Positions 52,109 to 52,560 of a stretch of DNA of 52,560 nucleotides are shown in pieces; the stretch's first letter is position 1; each line of letters opens with the position of its first letter. The DNA comes from CAZRHR01 sp964599915 (lineage in GTDB: Bacteria > Bacteroidota > Bacteroidia > CAIKAF01), in NCBI GenBank assembly GCA_964599915.1, contig CAZRHR010000008.1, forward strand, positions 1 to 52,560, written 5' to 3'. The position numbers and the translations under genes were made by a program. A model generated the notes under the pieces. That model was not told the origin of the DNA. It was given only the letters and a program-made list of their open reading frames with translations, and did no database searches.

Positions 52109-52537
52109 TTAACCTTCGGCCGGAATCAATTGCGCTGATCCCCTTGCCAGTAAAATGCCGTTGGGAAGTTGTAAATCGCAAGAGGCATTGATAAGTCTTT
52201 TTCCTTTTCGCACAATGGTTGATATGGCATGCACCTCTGCACCCAAAGGAGCCGCTTGTAAAAAGTCAACATGCAAGCTTACGGACACATAGAAACCGTC
52301 GGTGCCAGAGACAAAAAGGTTCATACCAATCACATCGTCCATAATGGCTGCAATCATGCCGCCATGAAGTAATTTGGCCGGATTGGTCATTTCCTCACGG
52401 ACGGTGAATCCAATCACCAACTGGTTTTCCTCTACTTTTAAAATGGTACCTCTAAGCCAATTACTTAGTGGCGAGGGCGCGGTGGTAATGGTTTGGCCAA
52501 TGTATTTTCGGTAAAAGGTGATGTTGGGATTTTCCAT
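52109..52537 (-). CDS. PaaI-type hotdog-fold thioesterase
   Basis: 142 residues. LLHGGMIAAIMDDVIGMNLF carries the conserved HGG and following Asp of the PaaI thioesterase family, and VSVSLHVDFLQAA is the central strand. Hydrolyses acyl-CoA, probably aromatic or short-chain; a substrate cannot be read. Promoter TACTTTTG at 52549-52556. Confidence 0.88.
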   Translation of the reverse strand: MENPNITFYRKYIGQTITTAPSPLSNWLRGTILKVEENQLVIGFTVREEMTNPAKLLHGGMIAAIMDDVIGMNLFVSGTDGFYVSVSLHVDFLQAAPLGAEVHAISTIVRKGKRLINASCDLQLPNGILLARGSAQLIPAEG

Positions 52538-52548
52538 GATTTTTTTTG

Positions 52549-52556
52549 CAAAAGTA
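52549..52556 (-). promoter_or_regulatory. -7 promoter element (TACTTTTG) of the thioesterase gene
   Basis: CAAAAGTA on +, TACTTTTG on minus, 11 nt before ATG 52537. The -33 region is beyond the window. Confidence 0.5.
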
Positions 52557-52560
52557 TACG

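Overview
This 52.6 kb window looks like the chromosome of a Bacteroidota bacterium. The evidence is: many secreted proteins ending in type IX secretion (T9SS) sorting domains (six type A-like, two type B/gliding-motility-like); repeated promoter elements of the form TAnnTTTG, some with a TTG 17-21 nt upstream; few clear Shine-Dalgarno sequences; and lineage-typical neighbours such as an IPExxxVDY-family gene next to pyruvate kinase. The order cannot be fixed from the sequence. A run of ten Ns at 31841-31850 shows a scaffolded draft or metagenome assembly. I see no tRNA, rRNA, CRISPR array, transposase, integrase or prophage genes.

Layout. 1-9750 (all +): end of a T9SS cargo gene, rlmN, then a tightly packed run of cysS, a glutaminyl-cyclase-like lipoprotein, a secreted hypothetical, an IPExxxVDY protein, pyk, a Ycf48/BNR-like T9SS protein, a chloramphenicol-acetyltransferase homologue and a PhoD-like protein that appears to have lost its metal site. 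9855-13255: a two-gene M16 peptidase pair with a strong terminator. 13667-17199 (-): a beta-lactamase-fold lipoprotein, and a translationally coupled NDH-2 / TauE-SafE pair. 17327-25613: a large glycine-rich secreted protein resembling the ALK/LTK glycine-rich domain, a transglutaminase-like protein, an AraC regulator, a 36-residue lipoprotein, an ABC-F ATPase, a lipase and a T9SS protein. 25614-26371 is mostly non-coding. 26372-29785: a lone response regulator, a YtxJ-type bacilliredoxin, and a class III aminotransferase / SDR epimerase pair. 30214-36616: a divergent pair, a 1449-residue mosaic T9SS protein and a CocE-type hydrolase. 36688-44867: a flavodoxin-like protein, a three-gene reverse operon (M20 peptidase, LEA-type lipoprotein, GT-C-like membrane protein) and two tandem type B T9SS proteins. 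44988-52537: aroB-aroA, proline dehydrogenase, an endonuclease/exonuclease/phosphatase-family protein, a T9SS protein, a helical Bacteroidota-type hypothetical and a PaaI-type thioesterase.

How it fits together. Housekeeping genes (rlmN, cysS, pyk, aroAB, ABC-F) are interleaved with an envelope and secretion repertoire of T9SS cargo, lipoproteins and envelope peptidases; no T9SS machinery gene is present. The most interesting points are: several TAnnTTTG promoters only 3-4 nt from the start codon (candidate leaderless mRNAs); a PhoD-family pseudoenzyme; a bacterial ALK/LTK-type glycine-rich domain; an M16 pair with the zinc site and the substrate-binding R/Y pair split between subunits; and a palindrome overlapping the promoter of the phosphatase-family gene. 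I did not find a clearly new multi-gene system. All family assignments rest on reading motifs by eye, with no database search.
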